From Affinundibacterium nitidum (GTDB lineage: Bacteria; Pseudomonadota; Gammaproteobacteria; Burkholderiales; Burkholderiaceae_D), in assembly GCF_014284155.1 (NCBI RefSeq), contig NZ_JACOFZ010000001.1, positions 372,001-436,000 of the forward strand: a stretch of 64,000 bases of DNA, given 5' to 3'. Below, piece after piece: positions 33,836-43,409 of this stretch. Positions within the stretch are counted from its first letter, which is position 1. The number at the start of each line of letters is the position of its first letter. The translations under genes and the position numbers were made by a program. The notes beneath the pieces were generated by a model. It saw only the letters and a list, made by a program, of their open reading frames with translations, ran no database searches and was not told the origin of the DNA.

Positions 33836-34075
33836 TTAAGCTTTGACGTGCGCAGTTGCGTAGTCGATAGCTTGTTTTACTGTCGTGATTTTTTCTGCTT
33901 GTTCGTCAGGGATTTCCATTTCGAATTCATCTTCGAGTGCCATTACCAGCTCAACTGTGTCGAGAGAGTCAGCGCCCAAATCATCCACGAAGGAAGATTC
34001 GATTTTGATGTCGGCTTCTGGCACACCAAGTTGCTCAGCGACGATTTTCTTAACGCGTTGTTCGATATCGGACAT
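33836..34075 (-). CDS. acpP: Acyl carrier protein
   Basis: Carries acyl chains on a phosphopantetheine arm attached to Ser in [15 protein letters not shown] (Ser about 37). Highly acidic, 79 residues. ATG 34075 is chosen ([12 protein letters not shown]) because GGAG lies 6 bases before it; an in-frame ATG 12 bases upstream has no such spacing. Between fabG and fabF. Confidence 0.98.
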   Translation of the reverse strand: MSDIEQRVKKIVAEQLGVPEADIKIESSFVDDLGADSLDTVELVMALEDEFEMEIPDEQAEKITTVKQAIDYATAHVKA

Positions 34076-34207
34076 GTATGTCTCCATTAGTGGTTACAGA
34101 AAGTGCGCGCATTTTATCAGGTTTGCGCGCAAAAAAAGCATTTTTAGGTGCTCAAGTCATATCTCCGCTTAATTTCAGCGAAAAACATTTATTATACATC
34201 AAATCCA

Positions 34208-34960
34208 TTAACACAAATACATTCCACCGTTGACATGCAAGGTCGTTCCGGTGATATATCCTGCGCCTGAAGATGCCAAAAATACAGTTGCAGCACCAAT
34301 ATCCTCTGGCTGGCCCAATTTACCCATAGGAATTTGTCCTAGAATTGCAGCTTTTTGATCATCTGTCAGTGCTTTAGTCATGTCAGTGTCGATAAAGCCT
34401 GGGGCGATACAGTTCACAGTAATATTCCGACTACCAATTTCCAGTGCGAGGGCGCGGCTCATACCAGCGACACCCGCTTTAGCGGCTGCATAATTCATTT
34501 GACCAGGATTGCCAGAAGAACCGACCACAGAAGTAATATTAATGATGCGACCATGTCTGGCTTTCATCATGCCACGCAACACCGCGCGAGACAGGCGCGC
34601 AACTGAGTTTAAATTGGTAGAGATCACACTATCCCAATCATCTTCCTTCATGCGCATAGCTAATTGATCTTGAGTGATACCAGCGTTATTCACTAAAATC
34701 GACAAACTACCAAATTCCTTTTGAATCTCGTCGACCAAAGTTGAGCTACGTTCAATGTCGTTAACATTAAACACGACACCCTTCCCTGCTTCCACACCGA
34801 TTTCCTGCAAATAGCTAGTGATCGCTTGAGCGCCAGACTCGGATGTTGCTGTACCAATCACTTTAGCGCCAGCCTGAGCCAATGCCACCGCGATTGCTTT
34901 ACCAATTCCGCGCGATGCGCCAGTGACCAAAGCGACTTGATTTGCCAATTGTTGCGTCAT
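34208..34960 (-). CDS. fabG: 3-oxoacyl-ACP reductase
   Basis: NADPH-dependent short-chain dehydrogenase that reduces 3-oxoacyl-ACP. Cofactor motif TGASRGIGKAIA (near 14-25), structural motif NNAGIT, catalytic Ser in ITSVVGSSG and YAAAK (Tyr and Lys, about 155-159). ATG 34960 gives MTQQLANQVALVTG, a normal FabG start; a TTG 15 bases upstream is less likely. 250 residues. Part of the plsX-fabH-fabD-fabG-acpP-fabF run. Confidence 0.97.
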   Translation of the reverse strand: MTQQLANQVALVTGASRGIGKAIAVALAQAGAKVIGTATSESGAQAITSYLQEIGVEAGKGVVFNVNDIERSSTLVDEIQKEFGSLSILVNNAGITQDQLAMRMKEDDWDSVISTNLNSVARLSRAVLRGMMKARHGRIINITSVVGSSGNPGQMNYAAAKAGVAGMSRALALEIGSRNITVNCIAPGFIDTDMTKALTDDQKAAILGQIPMGKLGQPEDIGAATVFLASSGAGYITGTTLHVNGGMYLC

Positions 34961-35012
34961 TTTTTGCCCATCCAAAATTAATTTAATCTTTTTAGTTTTC
35001 TACTAACGTTAA

Positions 35013-35957
35013 TTAAGCTGCACTTACCAACGTCAAGACTTTATCCAATGTCTCTTGATCATAAAACGCCTCACCCACTAAATCGCTATTAATACGCTTT
35101 GTCAGGCCTGCCAATACCTTACCTGGACCACATTCGATTAGATGCGTCACACCTGATGCGGCAATTGCATTAACCGACTCAACCCAACGAACAGGACTTG
35201 CAGCTTGACGAACCAAGGCATCCTTAATCAAAGCAGGATCAGTCACAATAGCTACATCAACATTATTTACCAATGGAATTGCAGACGCGGCGAACGACAA
35301 GTTTGCTAAGTAATCGCGCAATTGATCAGAAGCTGGCTTTAATAGAGAAGAGTGGAACGGAGCGGAAACTGGCAATGGCAAAGCACGCTTAGCACCTTTT
35401 TCTTTCGCCAATTCACAAGCGCGCTCCACTGCTGCCTTGCTACCCGCAATAACAACTTGCGCAGGCGCATTAAAATTTACCGCCTCAACGACAGACGAAG
35501 TGGCTGCAGCGGCCTCAGAACATGCGGAAATCACTTCGGCATCTGACAAACCCAAAATAGCAGCCATCCCCCCCTGTCCGACAGGTACTGCATTTTGCAT
35601 AGCTTGGGCGCGGAATCGCACCAGTGGGACTGCATCTTTAAAAGCAATCACGCCAGCAGCAACCAAGGCAGAGTATTCGCCAAGGCTATGACCCGCAACG
35701 ATTCTCGGTGCATTACCGCCAGCAGCTATCCAAGCGCGATAGCAAGCGACGGCAGCAGTCAACATTACTGGTTGCGTATTTGTCGTCAAATCCAAATCTT
35801 CTTTTGGACCTTCGGCAATCAGTTTTGCCAAATCCATCTGCAAAGCATCAGAGGCTTCTTGCACAGTCTGCTGAACGACAGCATTGCCTGCAAAACCATT
35901 GAGCATACCAATGGCTTGCGAACCTTGACCTGGAAATACAAATGCAAATTGAGTCAT
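35013..35957 (-). CDS. fabD: Malonyl-CoA:ACP transacylase
   Basis: Loads malonyl groups onto ACP. Begins FAFVFPGQGSQAIGML, with the nucleophile Ser in GHSLGEYSALVAAG (about 92), and a catalytic His in PVSAPFHSSLLKP. 314 residues, full length. It follows fabH by 61 bases and precedes fabG by 52. Confidence 0.97.
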   Translation of the reverse strand: MTQFAFVFPGQGSQAIGMLNGFAGNAVVQQTVQEASDALQMDLAKLIAEGPKEDLDLTTNTQPVMLTAAVACYRAWIAAGGNAPRIVAGHSLGEYSALVAAGVIAFKDAVPLVRFRAQAMQNAVPVGQGGMAAILGLSDAEVISACSEAAAATSSVVEAVNFNAPAQVVIAGSKAAVERACELAKEKGAKRALPLPVSAPFHSSLLKPASDQLRDYLANLSFAASAIPLVNNVDVAIVTDPALIKDALVRQAASPVRWVESVNAIAASGVTHLIECGPGKVLAGLTKRINSDLVGEAFYDQETLDKVLTLVSAA

Positions 35958-36018
35958 ATTCTTCGTTTAGTTTAATAATTAATTGAACACAGAAAGCAGT
36001 AAAGCGTACGCAAAAGGC

Positions 36019-37005
36019 CTACATTTTTACTAGCGCTGCACCCCAAGTAAAACCGCCACCGACACCTTCGAGCATCACTATTTGACCTGCTTTGACACGA
36101 CCATCACGGATTGCAGCATCTAACGCCAACGGGATAGATGCCGCCGACGTATTTCCATGCTGATCAACAGTGACCACAACTTTGTCCATCGGCAATTGCA
36201 GTTTCTTCGCGGTGCTTTGCATGATGCGAATATTCGCCTGATGCGGGATTAACCAATCAACCTGATCTGCAGTGAGACCTGCGATCTCCAAAGCTTCATT
36301 GGCGACTTTCTCTAAGACGGTCACCGCTAATTTAAACACCGCTTGCCCGTCCATATATAAGAAGGCACTACCTGCTACCACTCCGCCATTGACATGACCA
36401 GGAACACACAATACGTGAGATTGACTTCCATCAGCATGTAGCTTTGTCGCCAAAACACCGGGCTCTTCAGAGCGCGCCATTACAATCGCACCAGCACCAT
36501 CTCCAAACAGGACGCAAGTTGTACGATCTTCAAAATTCAAGATGCGTGAGAAGACTTCCGCACCAATAATCAAGACCTTTTGATGAGTCCCAGACTTGAT
36601 CATGCTATCGGCCATCGCCATCGCATAAATAAATCCGCTGCAAACCGCTTGAACATCAACCGCTGCAGCGCCATTGGTAATGCCAAGTTTATTCTGAACG
36701 ATACACGCCGTACTCGGGAATCCGCCCAAAAAATCAGGCGTCGAAGTCGCCAAAATAATTAAATCAATATCATTCGCCTGCAAGCCCGCAGCTTCTAGTG
36801 CTCGCTTAGCAGCCTCAACACCAAGATCACTTGAGTTGACATTAGCTTCGGCATAATGGCGCGCGGAAATCCCGCTTCGAGAAACAATCCACTCGTCAGA
36901 TGTCTCAATTCCGCGAGCTGCAAGCTGGTCAGCCAATTCCTGATTGCTGACGCGCTTTGGCGGCAGGTAGCTACCTGTGCCAATTATTTTACTGAAAAAT
37001 GTCAT
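36019..37005 (-). CDS. fabH: 3-oxoacyl-ACP synthase III
   Basis: Starts fatty-acid synthesis by condensing acetyl-CoA with malonyl-ACP. Catalytic triad visible as Cys in [14 protein letters not shown] (about 115), His in [12 protein letters not shown] and Asn in [15 protein letters not shown]. The N-terminus [15 protein letters not shown] is typical. 328 residues. Its ATG overlaps the plsX stop by 4 bases (ATGA), so translation is coupled. Confidence 0.97.
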   Translation of the reverse strand: MTFFSKIIGTGSYLPPKRVSNQELADQLAARGIETSDEWIVSRSGISARHYAEANVNSSDLGVEAAKRALEAAGLQANDIDLIILATSTPDFLGGFPSTACIVQNKLGITNGAAAVDVQAVCSGFIYAMAMADSMIKSGTHQKVLIIGAEVFSRILNFEDRTTCVLFGDGAGAIVMARSEEPGVLATKLHADGSQSHVLCVPGHVNGGVVAGSAFLYMDGQAVFKLAVTVLEKVANEALEIAGLTADQVDWLIPHQANIRIMQSTAKKLQLPMDKVVVTVDQHGNTSAASIPLALDAAIRDGRVKAGQIVMLEGVGGGFTWGAALVKM

Positions 37006-38081
37006 GCGTTTTCTTGTGGAGTATTTTGATTCAAATCGGAATTACTCGTCTCTTCGGACGCTGGCATCAATTCCGCCAAGGAAGTTGCGATGCGAGACAA
37101 AACATCATTTTTCACCGCATCAAAGGCTCTCTGTATAGCCCATTCATAACTATATTTGTCTGCGCTGCCATGGCTTTTAATCACAACGCCGCGCAAGCCT
37201 AACAAGCTGCCACCGTTATAATTCGATGGGTTCATTGTTTTAGATATCGCCTTCAATGCACCACGAGCGATCAGTGCACCCAAGATGTTAAGCGGATTAC
37301 TTTTGAATGCGTCGGTCATGGTCGTTTTCACAAAACGCCCCAAACCCTCAACCGCCTTTAGTGTCACGTTCCCGACAAAGCCATCACATACAACGATATC
37401 GGTTGTACCTTTAAAAATATCATTACCTTCAACGTTGCCATAAAAATTCAGCAGCCCACGCTCATGATCTGCACGCAAGAGTTGCGCTGTTTTTTTAACG
37501 ACATCATTACCTTTAATGTCTTCCTCGCCGACATTGAGTAAACCAATGCTTGGACGAGCTTTGCCCTCCAACGCAGAAACCAGTGCTGACCCCATGATCG
37601 CAAATTGATGCAAATGCAAAGGCTCACAGTCGACATTAGCGCCCAAGTCGAGCATATAAGTCGGAAGTTTTTTCTGATTCGGCAAAATACTGCAAATCGC
37701 TGGCCGATCTACACCACTCATAGTCTTTAAGACATATCGCGATACCGCCATTAAGGCACCGGTGTTGCCAGCAGAGACGCATGCTTGTGCCTCGCCTTCT
37801 TTCACTTTCATGAGGGCGATACGCATAGAAGAATCTTTTTTGCGACGCAAAGCAATCTCAATCGGATCGTCCATCTCGACCGTTTCACTGGCGTGAACAA
37901 CGGTCATCCGAGGATGATTTAAATAAGAATACTTCTTCAGTTCTGCGTTAAGAATTTCCTCGTTTCCAACTAACAAAAACGCGACATCCGGCTCGCGAGA
38001 TGCAAAAGAAACGGCAGCTGCGACTGTGACTGCTGGGCCAAAGTCCCCACCCATACAGTCAATTGAAATTTTTATTGTCAT
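37002..38081 (-). CDS. plsX: Phosphate acyltransferase PlsX
   Basis: Makes acyl-phosphate from acyl-ACP for phospholipid synthesis. Opens with [19 protein letters not shown] and has [35 protein letters not shown] and [15 protein letters not shown], all PlsX hallmarks. The C-terminal tail of about 20 residues is Ser/Asn-rich and not conserved. First gene of the fab run; a terminator upstream separates it from rpmF. Confidence 0.97.
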   Translation of the reverse strand: MTIKISIDCMGGDFGPAVTVAAAVSFASREPDVAFLLVGNEEILNAELKKYSYLNHPRMTVVHASETVEMDDPIEIALRRKKDSSMRIALMKVKEGEAQACVSAGNTGALMAVSRYVLKTMSGVDRPAICSILPNQKKLPTYMLDLGANVDCEPLHLHQFAIMGSALVSALEGKARPSIGLLNVGEEDIKGNDVVKKTAQLLRADHERGLLNFYGNVEGNDIFKGTTDIVVCDGFVGNVTLKAVEGLGRFVKTTMTDAFKSNPLNILGALIARGALKAISKTMNPSNYNGGSLLGLRGVVIKSHGSADKYSYEWAIQRAFDAVKNDVLSRIATSLAELMPASEETSNSDLNQNTPQENA

Positions 38082-38230
38082 GTAATGTTACTAATTTTCC
38101 CACTCCAAGGGGGCTAATCTTATCAAGAATGCGCCAAACAATCACGCCAATTTTTGATTTTGCGCCGATGAAAAGGAAAAATGAAAGGAATTTGAGAATA
38201 GATTAGCAATGATGCCAATCATTTTTGAGC

Positions 38231-38274
38231 ATAAAAAAAAGCGGCGTTAAGTACAAGACTCAAAACGCCGCTTT
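38231..38274 (-). terminator. Terminator between rpmF and plsX
   Basis: Stem AAAGCGGCGTT (38238-38248) with complement 38264-38274 and an A run (38233-38240) giving the minus-strand U tract. It may only partly stop transcription into plsX. Confidence 0.85.
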
Positions 38275-38289
38275 ATCACTAAGAACGTA

Positions 38290-38472
38290 TTACTCGTCGT
38301 TCTTAGTTTTCAAAACTTTACGACCACGGTAAAAACCGTTTGGGCTGATGTGGTGACGCAAATGCGTTTCACCTGTCGTTGGCTCGATACCCAACTGTGG
38401 TGCAGTCAGAAAATCGTGTGAACGGTGCATACCACGCTTAGATGGTGATTTTTTATTTTGCTGAACGGCCAT
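38290..38472 (-). CDS. rpmF: 50S ribosomal protein L32
   Basis: 60-residue basic protein. [20 protein letters not shown] is the standard L32 N-terminus, followed by [21 protein letters not shown]. The four-cysteine zinc site seen in some L32 proteins is absent, as is normal for proteobacteria. AGGAG precedes the ATG. Follows yceD, the usual order. Confidence 0.98.
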   Translation of the reverse strand: MAVQQNKKSPSKRGMHRSHDFLTAPQLGIEPTTGETHLRHHISPNGFYRGRKVLKTKNDE

Positions 38473-38620
38473 GATAACTCCTAATACTTCAAAAAATGTT
38501 TCTAAAATTTAACACACTTGAATCGACAAGCAAACCTCGTTTGCCTTTCAAGAATCCCTAACAATACTTCGACCTGAGTGTTTTTTCAGAATAATGCCAC
38601 TAGGTACGCCCATTTACTTC

Positions 38621-39157
38621 TCATTGCAACTTCTTCAGTACAGCGAATGGAGACACTTTACCACCTGTGCTCGCTGCATCTACCGCATCTACATTGTTCG
38701 CTGCCTCTGATTGGTTCGATGAAACTAATACTACATCAGGGCATACTGCATGTTTGGGCGATTGGGGTATTGCCAGCAGCGCCTCATCCTCTATCAACTC
38801 TATGACATTGAATGTTTTGCTACCTACTACTACATCAACCTCGTCATCTTCGAGCATGCCTTCAATTTCATCAGCATGCTCTTCGTTTTTGGCGAGAATT
38901 AATTCTGAATGTGAATCGATATCAAACTTAAACGGTGTCAAACACCGCTGACACATCAATTCAACCTGAGTTTCTACGCTTAAATTTAAGCGAGGGAGTC
39001 CGAGTTGATCAAAACCACCGGACAAAGACCATTTCACTATAGCTTCAGCATTTACGCATTCCGCTTGCAAACGCGGAAATTCTGCAATTTTTGCACTGCC
39101 TTCACGCTGCTCATGATTTTGGCAAAACGCAAAAGCGTCAATAACAAATGCTTGCAT
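38621..39157 (-). CDS. yceD: YceD/DUF177 family protein
   Basis: 178-residue member of the family linked to 23S rRNA accumulation and, in plants and bacteria, to 50S assembly. A Cys-x-x-Cys motif appears in VELMCQRCLTPF (about 87-98), followed by an acidic stretch (EGMLEDDEVDVVVG), and by IELIEDEALLAIPQSP and CPD near the end. The neighbouring rpmF supports the call. Divergent from maf, with about 126 bases between the two starts. Confidence 0.9.
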   Translation of the reverse strand: MQAFVIDAFAFCQNHEQREGSAKIAEFPRLQAECVNAEAIVKWSLSGGFDQLGLPRLNLSVETQVELMCQRCLTPFKFDIDSHSELILAKNEEHADEIEGMLEDDEVDVVVGSKTFNVIELIEDEALLAIPQSPKHAVCPDVVLVSSNQSEAANNVDAVDAASTGGKVSPFAVLKKLQ

Positions 39158-39283
39158 AGGATTTCTAGACCCAGAAAACCTGCGATAATAACAGGATTAC
39201 ACCTTAATAGTCAAAGCCTTAGCACGGTTTTGGCCGAAGAAAAGTGATTTTTCCGAAGAAATCTTGCATAATTTTAACATTCC

Positions 39284-39940
39284 ATGAGCAAAATATCAAT
39301 TTCGCAAGGCAAGTCGAACTTAGAGCATGAAACCGTGCATTTGATTCTAGCCTCAAGTTCACGCTATCGCCAAGAATTGCTAACCCGACTTCAATTAGAA
39401 TTTGTAGCAATTGCTCCAGAAATTGATGAAACACCAATTGAAGGCGAAACCCCTGAAAAAACTGCACTTCGACTAGCTCGAGAAAAGGCCATGCATATTG
39501 CAATGGCAAATCCTGAGAGTATTGTCATCGGATCAGATCAGGTTGCCACGGTAGACGGAGCTCAAATTGGCAAACCAGGCAATCACGAAAATGCATTAAG
39601 ACAGCTACAATTTATGCGTGGAAGGCTAGTAATTTTTCATACCGCAATTTGCGTCTTTGATGGACGTGCTAATAAAATTGGTAGCGCATTACAATGCCAA
39701 ATCTACGATTGCCAAACTGAAGTGAAATTCCGAGATTTGCCTGATGAAGAGCTTGATGCTTATCTACATATCGAGCAACCCTATGATTGCGCAGGTTCAG
39801 CAAAAAATGAAGGGTTGGGCATTACCATTATCGAATCAATTACCAGCAAAGATCCCACATCGCTCACAGGTTTGCCGCTGATCGCATTGACGAGTATGCT
39901 ACGCAACCTTGGCGTCGGCTTTTATAGACAATCGAACTAA
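39284..39940 (+). CDS. Maf-family nucleotide pyrophosphatase
   Basis: House-cleaning NTP pyrophosphatase. Signature LILASSSRYRQELLTRLQL near residues 20-38, then EIDETPIEGETPEKTALRLAREKA and IVIGSDQVATVDG, with the catalytic Asp. Resembles the YceF (7-methyl-GTP) subgroup, consistent with yceD-rpmF as neighbours, but subgroup is not certain. 218 residues, with about 18 extra residues ahead of the core. A SAM methyltransferase follows after 21 bases. Confidence 0.92.
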   Translation: MSKISISQGKSNLEHETVHLILASSSRYRQELLTRLQLEFVAIAPEIDETPIEGETPEKTALRLAREKAMHIAMANPESIVIGSDQVATVDGAQIGKPGNHENALRQLQFMRGRLVIFHTAICVFDGRANKIGSALQCQIYDCQTEVKFRDLPDEELDAYLHIEQPYDCAGSAKNEGLGITIIESITSKDPTSLTGLPLIALTSMLRNLGVGFYRQSN

Positions 39941-39961
39941 ATACAAGAAGAGTTGAATTCA

Positions 39962-40708
39962 ATGACAGGCACGCTTTACCTCATTCCAAACACACTTGGA
40001 CAAGATACTGAATCGAGCAATCCTTTAGCGCATATTATTCCTGAAACTGTTCAGCAAATGACATCGCAGCTGAACCACTTTGTGGCAGAAAACGCGAAAA
40101 CGACTCGTGCATTTTTAAAAATACTCAATCAACACCACCCTTTAAGCAAGCCACTTCAGGAGCTCAAGATTTCCGAGCTCAATATAAACACCCCAACCGA
40201 AGCGCTTCACAGCTTGATTGAACCACTGTTGGCTGGAAATGACGTTGGTCTTATCTCAGAAGCGGGGGTTCCCGCAGTGGCAGACCCCGGTGCCAACCTT
40301 GTCCGACTTGCTCATCAAAAAAACATTAAAGTGAGGCCACTAGTTGGCCCTTCATCACTACTACTTGGCCTTATGGGAAGTGGCTTAAATGGCCAAAGTT
40401 TTGCATTCAATGGATACCTCCCCACAGACGCTGCTGCAAGAACAAAACGGATCAAGGAGCTAGAAGATAGGTCGCGTAAAGATAAACAAACTCAACTCTT
40501 TATCGAAACGCCATACCGCAATATCGGAATGCTCGAAGCCCTATCAAACTCATGCCAAGCACAAACATCGATTTGCGTGGCAACCGATCTCAGTCTCGAT
40601 ACAGAGACCATTTCTACAGCATCTGCAGCGGATTGGAAAAAACGCTTACAACAAAACAAAGCACCCGACTTTCATAAAAAACCAACTGTCTTCTTGTTTC
40701 TCGCGTAA
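39962..40708 (+). CDS. SAM-dependent methyltransferase, RsmI/tetrapyrrole-methylase fold
   Basis: 248-residue protein of the tetrapyrrole methylase superfamily. The end of the SAM pocket is seen as GLISEAGVPAVADPGANLV and RPLVGPSSLLLGLMGSGLNG, with FNGYLPTD downstream, matching the RsmI pattern. It is shorter than RsmI (about 285) and lacks the usual N-terminal P-x-GN-x-x-D signature, so 16S rRNA C1402 methylation is not assured. Start ATG 39962 has AAGAAGAG upstream; a TTG 9 bases earlier is possible. Cotranscribed with maf. Confidence 0.75.
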   Translation: MTGTLYLIPNTLGQDTESSNPLAHIIPETVQQMTSQLNHFVAENAKTTRAFLKILNQHHPLSKPLQELKISELNINTPTEALHSLIEPLLAGNDVGLISEAGVPAVADPGANLVRLAHQKNIKVRPLVGPSSLLLGLMGSGLNGQSFAFNGYLPTDAAARTKRIKELEDRSRKDKQTQLFIETPYRNIGMLEALSNSCQAQTSICVATDLSLDTETISTASAADWKKRLQQNKAPDFHKKPTVFLFLA

Positions 40709-41144
40709 ATCGAGCAAGAATAGACATCAGAACTCCGACACAGCATCTCAGATCGCGACTATTGCGATCTGAAATGCCCCTCCAACAAACGAATTCACGG
40801 CAAACTAAGTTCTTACTAACGGATTTTATTTCTTTAATTGCTTTCGAAGCACGGTCCATCCTTAAAGTCAAAAAAAACACCATTGTCTTCATGTTTTGAC
40901 CGAAAAATTTCAATACCTTTTCACAGTTACATAAAGAATTTACATAACTTTCCAATAAGAAATCATGCAATACAAATTGCATTTTTTGAACGTCAAAACA
41001 TAGTCAAATTTGTTGTTTTTTTCGATAAATGACGACTATTCTCGGACATAATTAACTCCTATACTAGTTTTCACGTTAGTCGAAATACAAGACCATGAAG
41101 AGTCAACACTAACGTAAATCACACTTAAACTAGGGAGAGAAATA
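40709..41144. other. AT-rich region ahead of the metallopeptidase gene
   Basis: 436 bases without a credible gene. It holds a 9-base stem-loop at 40748-40772 (TCAGATCGC, loop GACTATT, complement) without a U tract, AT-rich tracts around 40970-41030, and an 8-base inverted repeat ACGTTAGT (41073-41080) / ACTAACGT (41108-41115) just before the ribosome site. Promoter calls here are weak, so I list none. Confidence 0.5.
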
Positions 41145-43286
41145 ATGAAGTATCCAGTAAAAACTGTAATCGCTTCAATGCTTGCCATCGCTTTTGTCGG
41201 TAATGTTCAAGCAGCCAATAGCAGCGATGCGGACAACATCACGTTTTTCAGCGGCTATAAAGCAAGCAATCCACAAGAAGTACTGCGCCAACATGCGTCA
41301 CGCTTTGGTCTACCGAGCGACTTGAGTAATCTCGTACTTACACGTGTTCAAGACTCATTAACTGGTAAGCACTATTACTACCAACAAATGCTGCGCGGCT
41401 ACCCTGTTGATCGCGCTGAGATTATTGTTTCCATCAGCAAAACTGGGGAAGTTCAAAAGATCTACAACGAAACAAAACATATCTCCGCAAAGATGGACGC
41501 GAATGCAGTCAATCAACTCTATGTACAGAAGCGACAAGATACAGAAAAAGCTTTAGACCAAGCATGGAACAACATGAAAGTTCAACATGCATTGGTGAGT
41601 TCCCCGAAGACTGATCTAGTATGGGTGCCAACGAAAGATGGCGTTCAACTTGCACACAAAGTCAGCATCGCAGCACAGATGCCAACGGGTGGTTATGTTC
41701 AGTACTTGAATGCCCATACAGGCGATATGTTGGACTACTATTCAACTTCTCTCCCACGCGTAGGCAAGAATACAGACCGTAGCCTCGAGGCACGCGCCAA
41801 CTCATTCGCACCGACTTTGGATCGCCAACAAGCGATGAAAGATCTCGCTGCAAAGGGTTTAACAACAGCAGCAAGCACCACCAATTCGCTGACAGCTTTA
41901 GCAACGGTCGCATCAGGAATCAATGGTTCAGGTTTAGTGTTTGACCCTGATCCACGTACTGCACTAAACACCGACGCACTGACTGATACTTCCGCTGCAT
42001 CTGCATTCGACGCGGCATACTCAACAAAGACTTTAAAAGATCTAACCGTCACTTCTGGTGTCTACAAACTGAGTGGCCCCTACGTCAACATTACCAATAT
42101 CGAAGCGCCAAATACAGCACCGAGCACAACAAGCAATGGTGTGTGGACAGCGAAGCGTGGAAATAATGCATTTGATGACACCAATGTGTATTTCCATATC
42201 GACCAAAATCAACGCTACATTCAGTCACTTGGATTCACAGGAACCAAATCCATCATTAATCGCCCATTGAATGTCGATACAGATGGCGTTAACGGCGATG
42301 ACAACTCTCACTATAGTGGTGGCGCTAGCGACTACCTCGCCTTTGGTCATGGTTGTGTGAACGATTCCGAAGATGCCGACGTCATCTTGCATGAATACGG
42401 CCACGGCATTCAAGCCAACATCAACTCCAGCTGGAGCGGCGGCGACACTGGCGCGATGGGTGAAGGTTTTGGCGACTACTGGGCGGCTTCCTATTCATAC
42501 AGCACACCAAATGGAAAAACCTATCATCCAGAATGGGCATTTAGTTGGGATGGGCATGGCGCGTGTTGGGCAGGCCGTATGTTGAATCGTACCGATGCCA
42601 AATACAACAGCACAAAATCCTACGGAGCACACACCTCAGTCACAGAAGGTGGCGTCACTTTCCAATCAGATGAATTATGGTCTGCGCCCTTGTTCCAATC
42701 ATTGGTATCACTCGTTGCAGCTGGCAAAACCCGTGAAAACGTCGACAAAATTATTCTCGAAGCGCATTTCGGCTTGGGTGCGAATGTGAAGATGCCGGCG
42801 ATGGCTAGCGCGATCGTCAATGCAGCGAATACACTCTTCCCTTCTGACCCGACATATGCCAATACATTTAAGGCTAAGTTCGAAGCACAGAATATTCTAA
42901 CGACAGTTACACCTCCAGGAACGACGATTAGCGAAACTGAAAGTAACAACACAACAGCAACTGCGAACAATATCGCAACGGCCAATACCTTGGTCAATGC
43001 CACGATGAGCGCAAGCACTGATGTTGATTACTTCAAAGTGAGCACCCCTGCAGGCAAGACTTTGACCTTAACTTTGAAACCAAATGCAACTTCAGACTAC
43101 GATCTTGAGTTGTATAGCAGTTCAGGCACCAAAGTTAGTTCCAGCACAAATGGCACTGGCGCAACAGATACCATCACCAGTGCCAATACAGGAACAACGG
43201 CAAAAGTCGTTTATGCAAAAGTGATTTACTATGCTGGCGGCACGGGCGCTACCAGCGGCAAATACACGCTGACAGCTGGTTGGTAA
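41145..43286 (+). CDS. Secreted gluzincin metallopeptidase (M36/M4-like) with PPC domain
   Basis: 713-residue secreted zinc protease. A signal peptide (cleaved after VQAA, about 24) precedes an FTP/PepSY-like propeptide (RQHASRFGLPSDLSNL, YYYQQMLRGYPVDRAEI) and the catalytic domain with HEYGH (416-420) and a third ligand Glu at about 440 in GAMGEGFGDYW, as in fungalysin-type M36 rather than thermolysin. A C-terminal pre-peptidase domain (about 604-712, SETESNNTTATAN to GKYTLTAGW) is the usual secretion appendage. GGGAGAG precedes the ATG. Confidence 0.88.
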   Translation: MKYPVKTVIASMLAIAFVGNVQAANSSDADNITFFSGYKASNPQEVLRQHASRFGLPSDLSNLVLTRVQDSLTGKHYYYQQMLRGYPVDRAEIIVSISKTGEVQKIYNETKHISAKMDANAVNQLYVQKRQDTEKALDQAWNNMKVQHALVSSPKTDLVWVPTKDGVQLAHKVSIAAQMPTGGYVQYLNAHTGDMLDYYSTSLPRVGKNTDRSLEARANSFAPTLDRQQAMKDLAAKGLTTAASTTNSLTALATVASGINGSGLVFDPDPRTALNTDALTDTSAASAFDAAYSTKTLKDLTVTSGVYKLSGPYVNITNIEAPNTAPSTTSNGVWTAKRGNNAFDDTNVYFHIDQNQRYIQSLGFTGTKSIINRPLNVDTDGVNGDDNSHYSGGASDYLAFGHGCVNDSEDADVILHEYGHGIQANINSSWSGGDTGAMGEGFGDYWAASYSYSTPNGKTYHPEWAFSWDGHGACWAGRMLNRTDAKYNSTKSYGAHTSVTEGGVTFQSDELWSAPLFQSLVSLVAAGKTRENVDKIILEAHFGLGANVKMPAMASAIVNAANTLFPSDPTYANTFKAKFEAQNILTTVTPPGTTISETESNNTTATANNIATANTLVNATMSASTDVDYFKVSTPAGKTLTLTLKPNATSDYDLELYSSSGTKVSSSTNGTGATDTITSANTGTTAKVVYAKVIYYAGGTGATSGKYTLTAGW

Positions 43287-43341
43287 AGACTCTTTAGGCA
43301 CGACCAAAACACAATCAAAGTTTGATCGAGCTTGGGAATCT

Positions 43342-43387
43342 AAAAAAAATGCCGCTGCAAATATTTATTTTGCAGCGGCATTTTTTC
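43342..43387. terminator. Bidirectional terminator
   Basis: Eleven-base perfect stem GCCGCTGCAAA (43351-43361) and complement (43369-43379), A run on the left (43343-43349) and T run on the right (43381-43386). It ends the metallopeptidase gene from one side and the slyD/J-domain operon from the other. Confidence 0.93.
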
Positions 43388-43409
43388 TTTCACATTCGGT
43401 TTTACAAAT

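Noticed and set aside
40748-40772. 9-base stem-loop after the RsmI-like gene
   Set aside because: No U tract follows; noted in the intergenic entry but not called a terminator.
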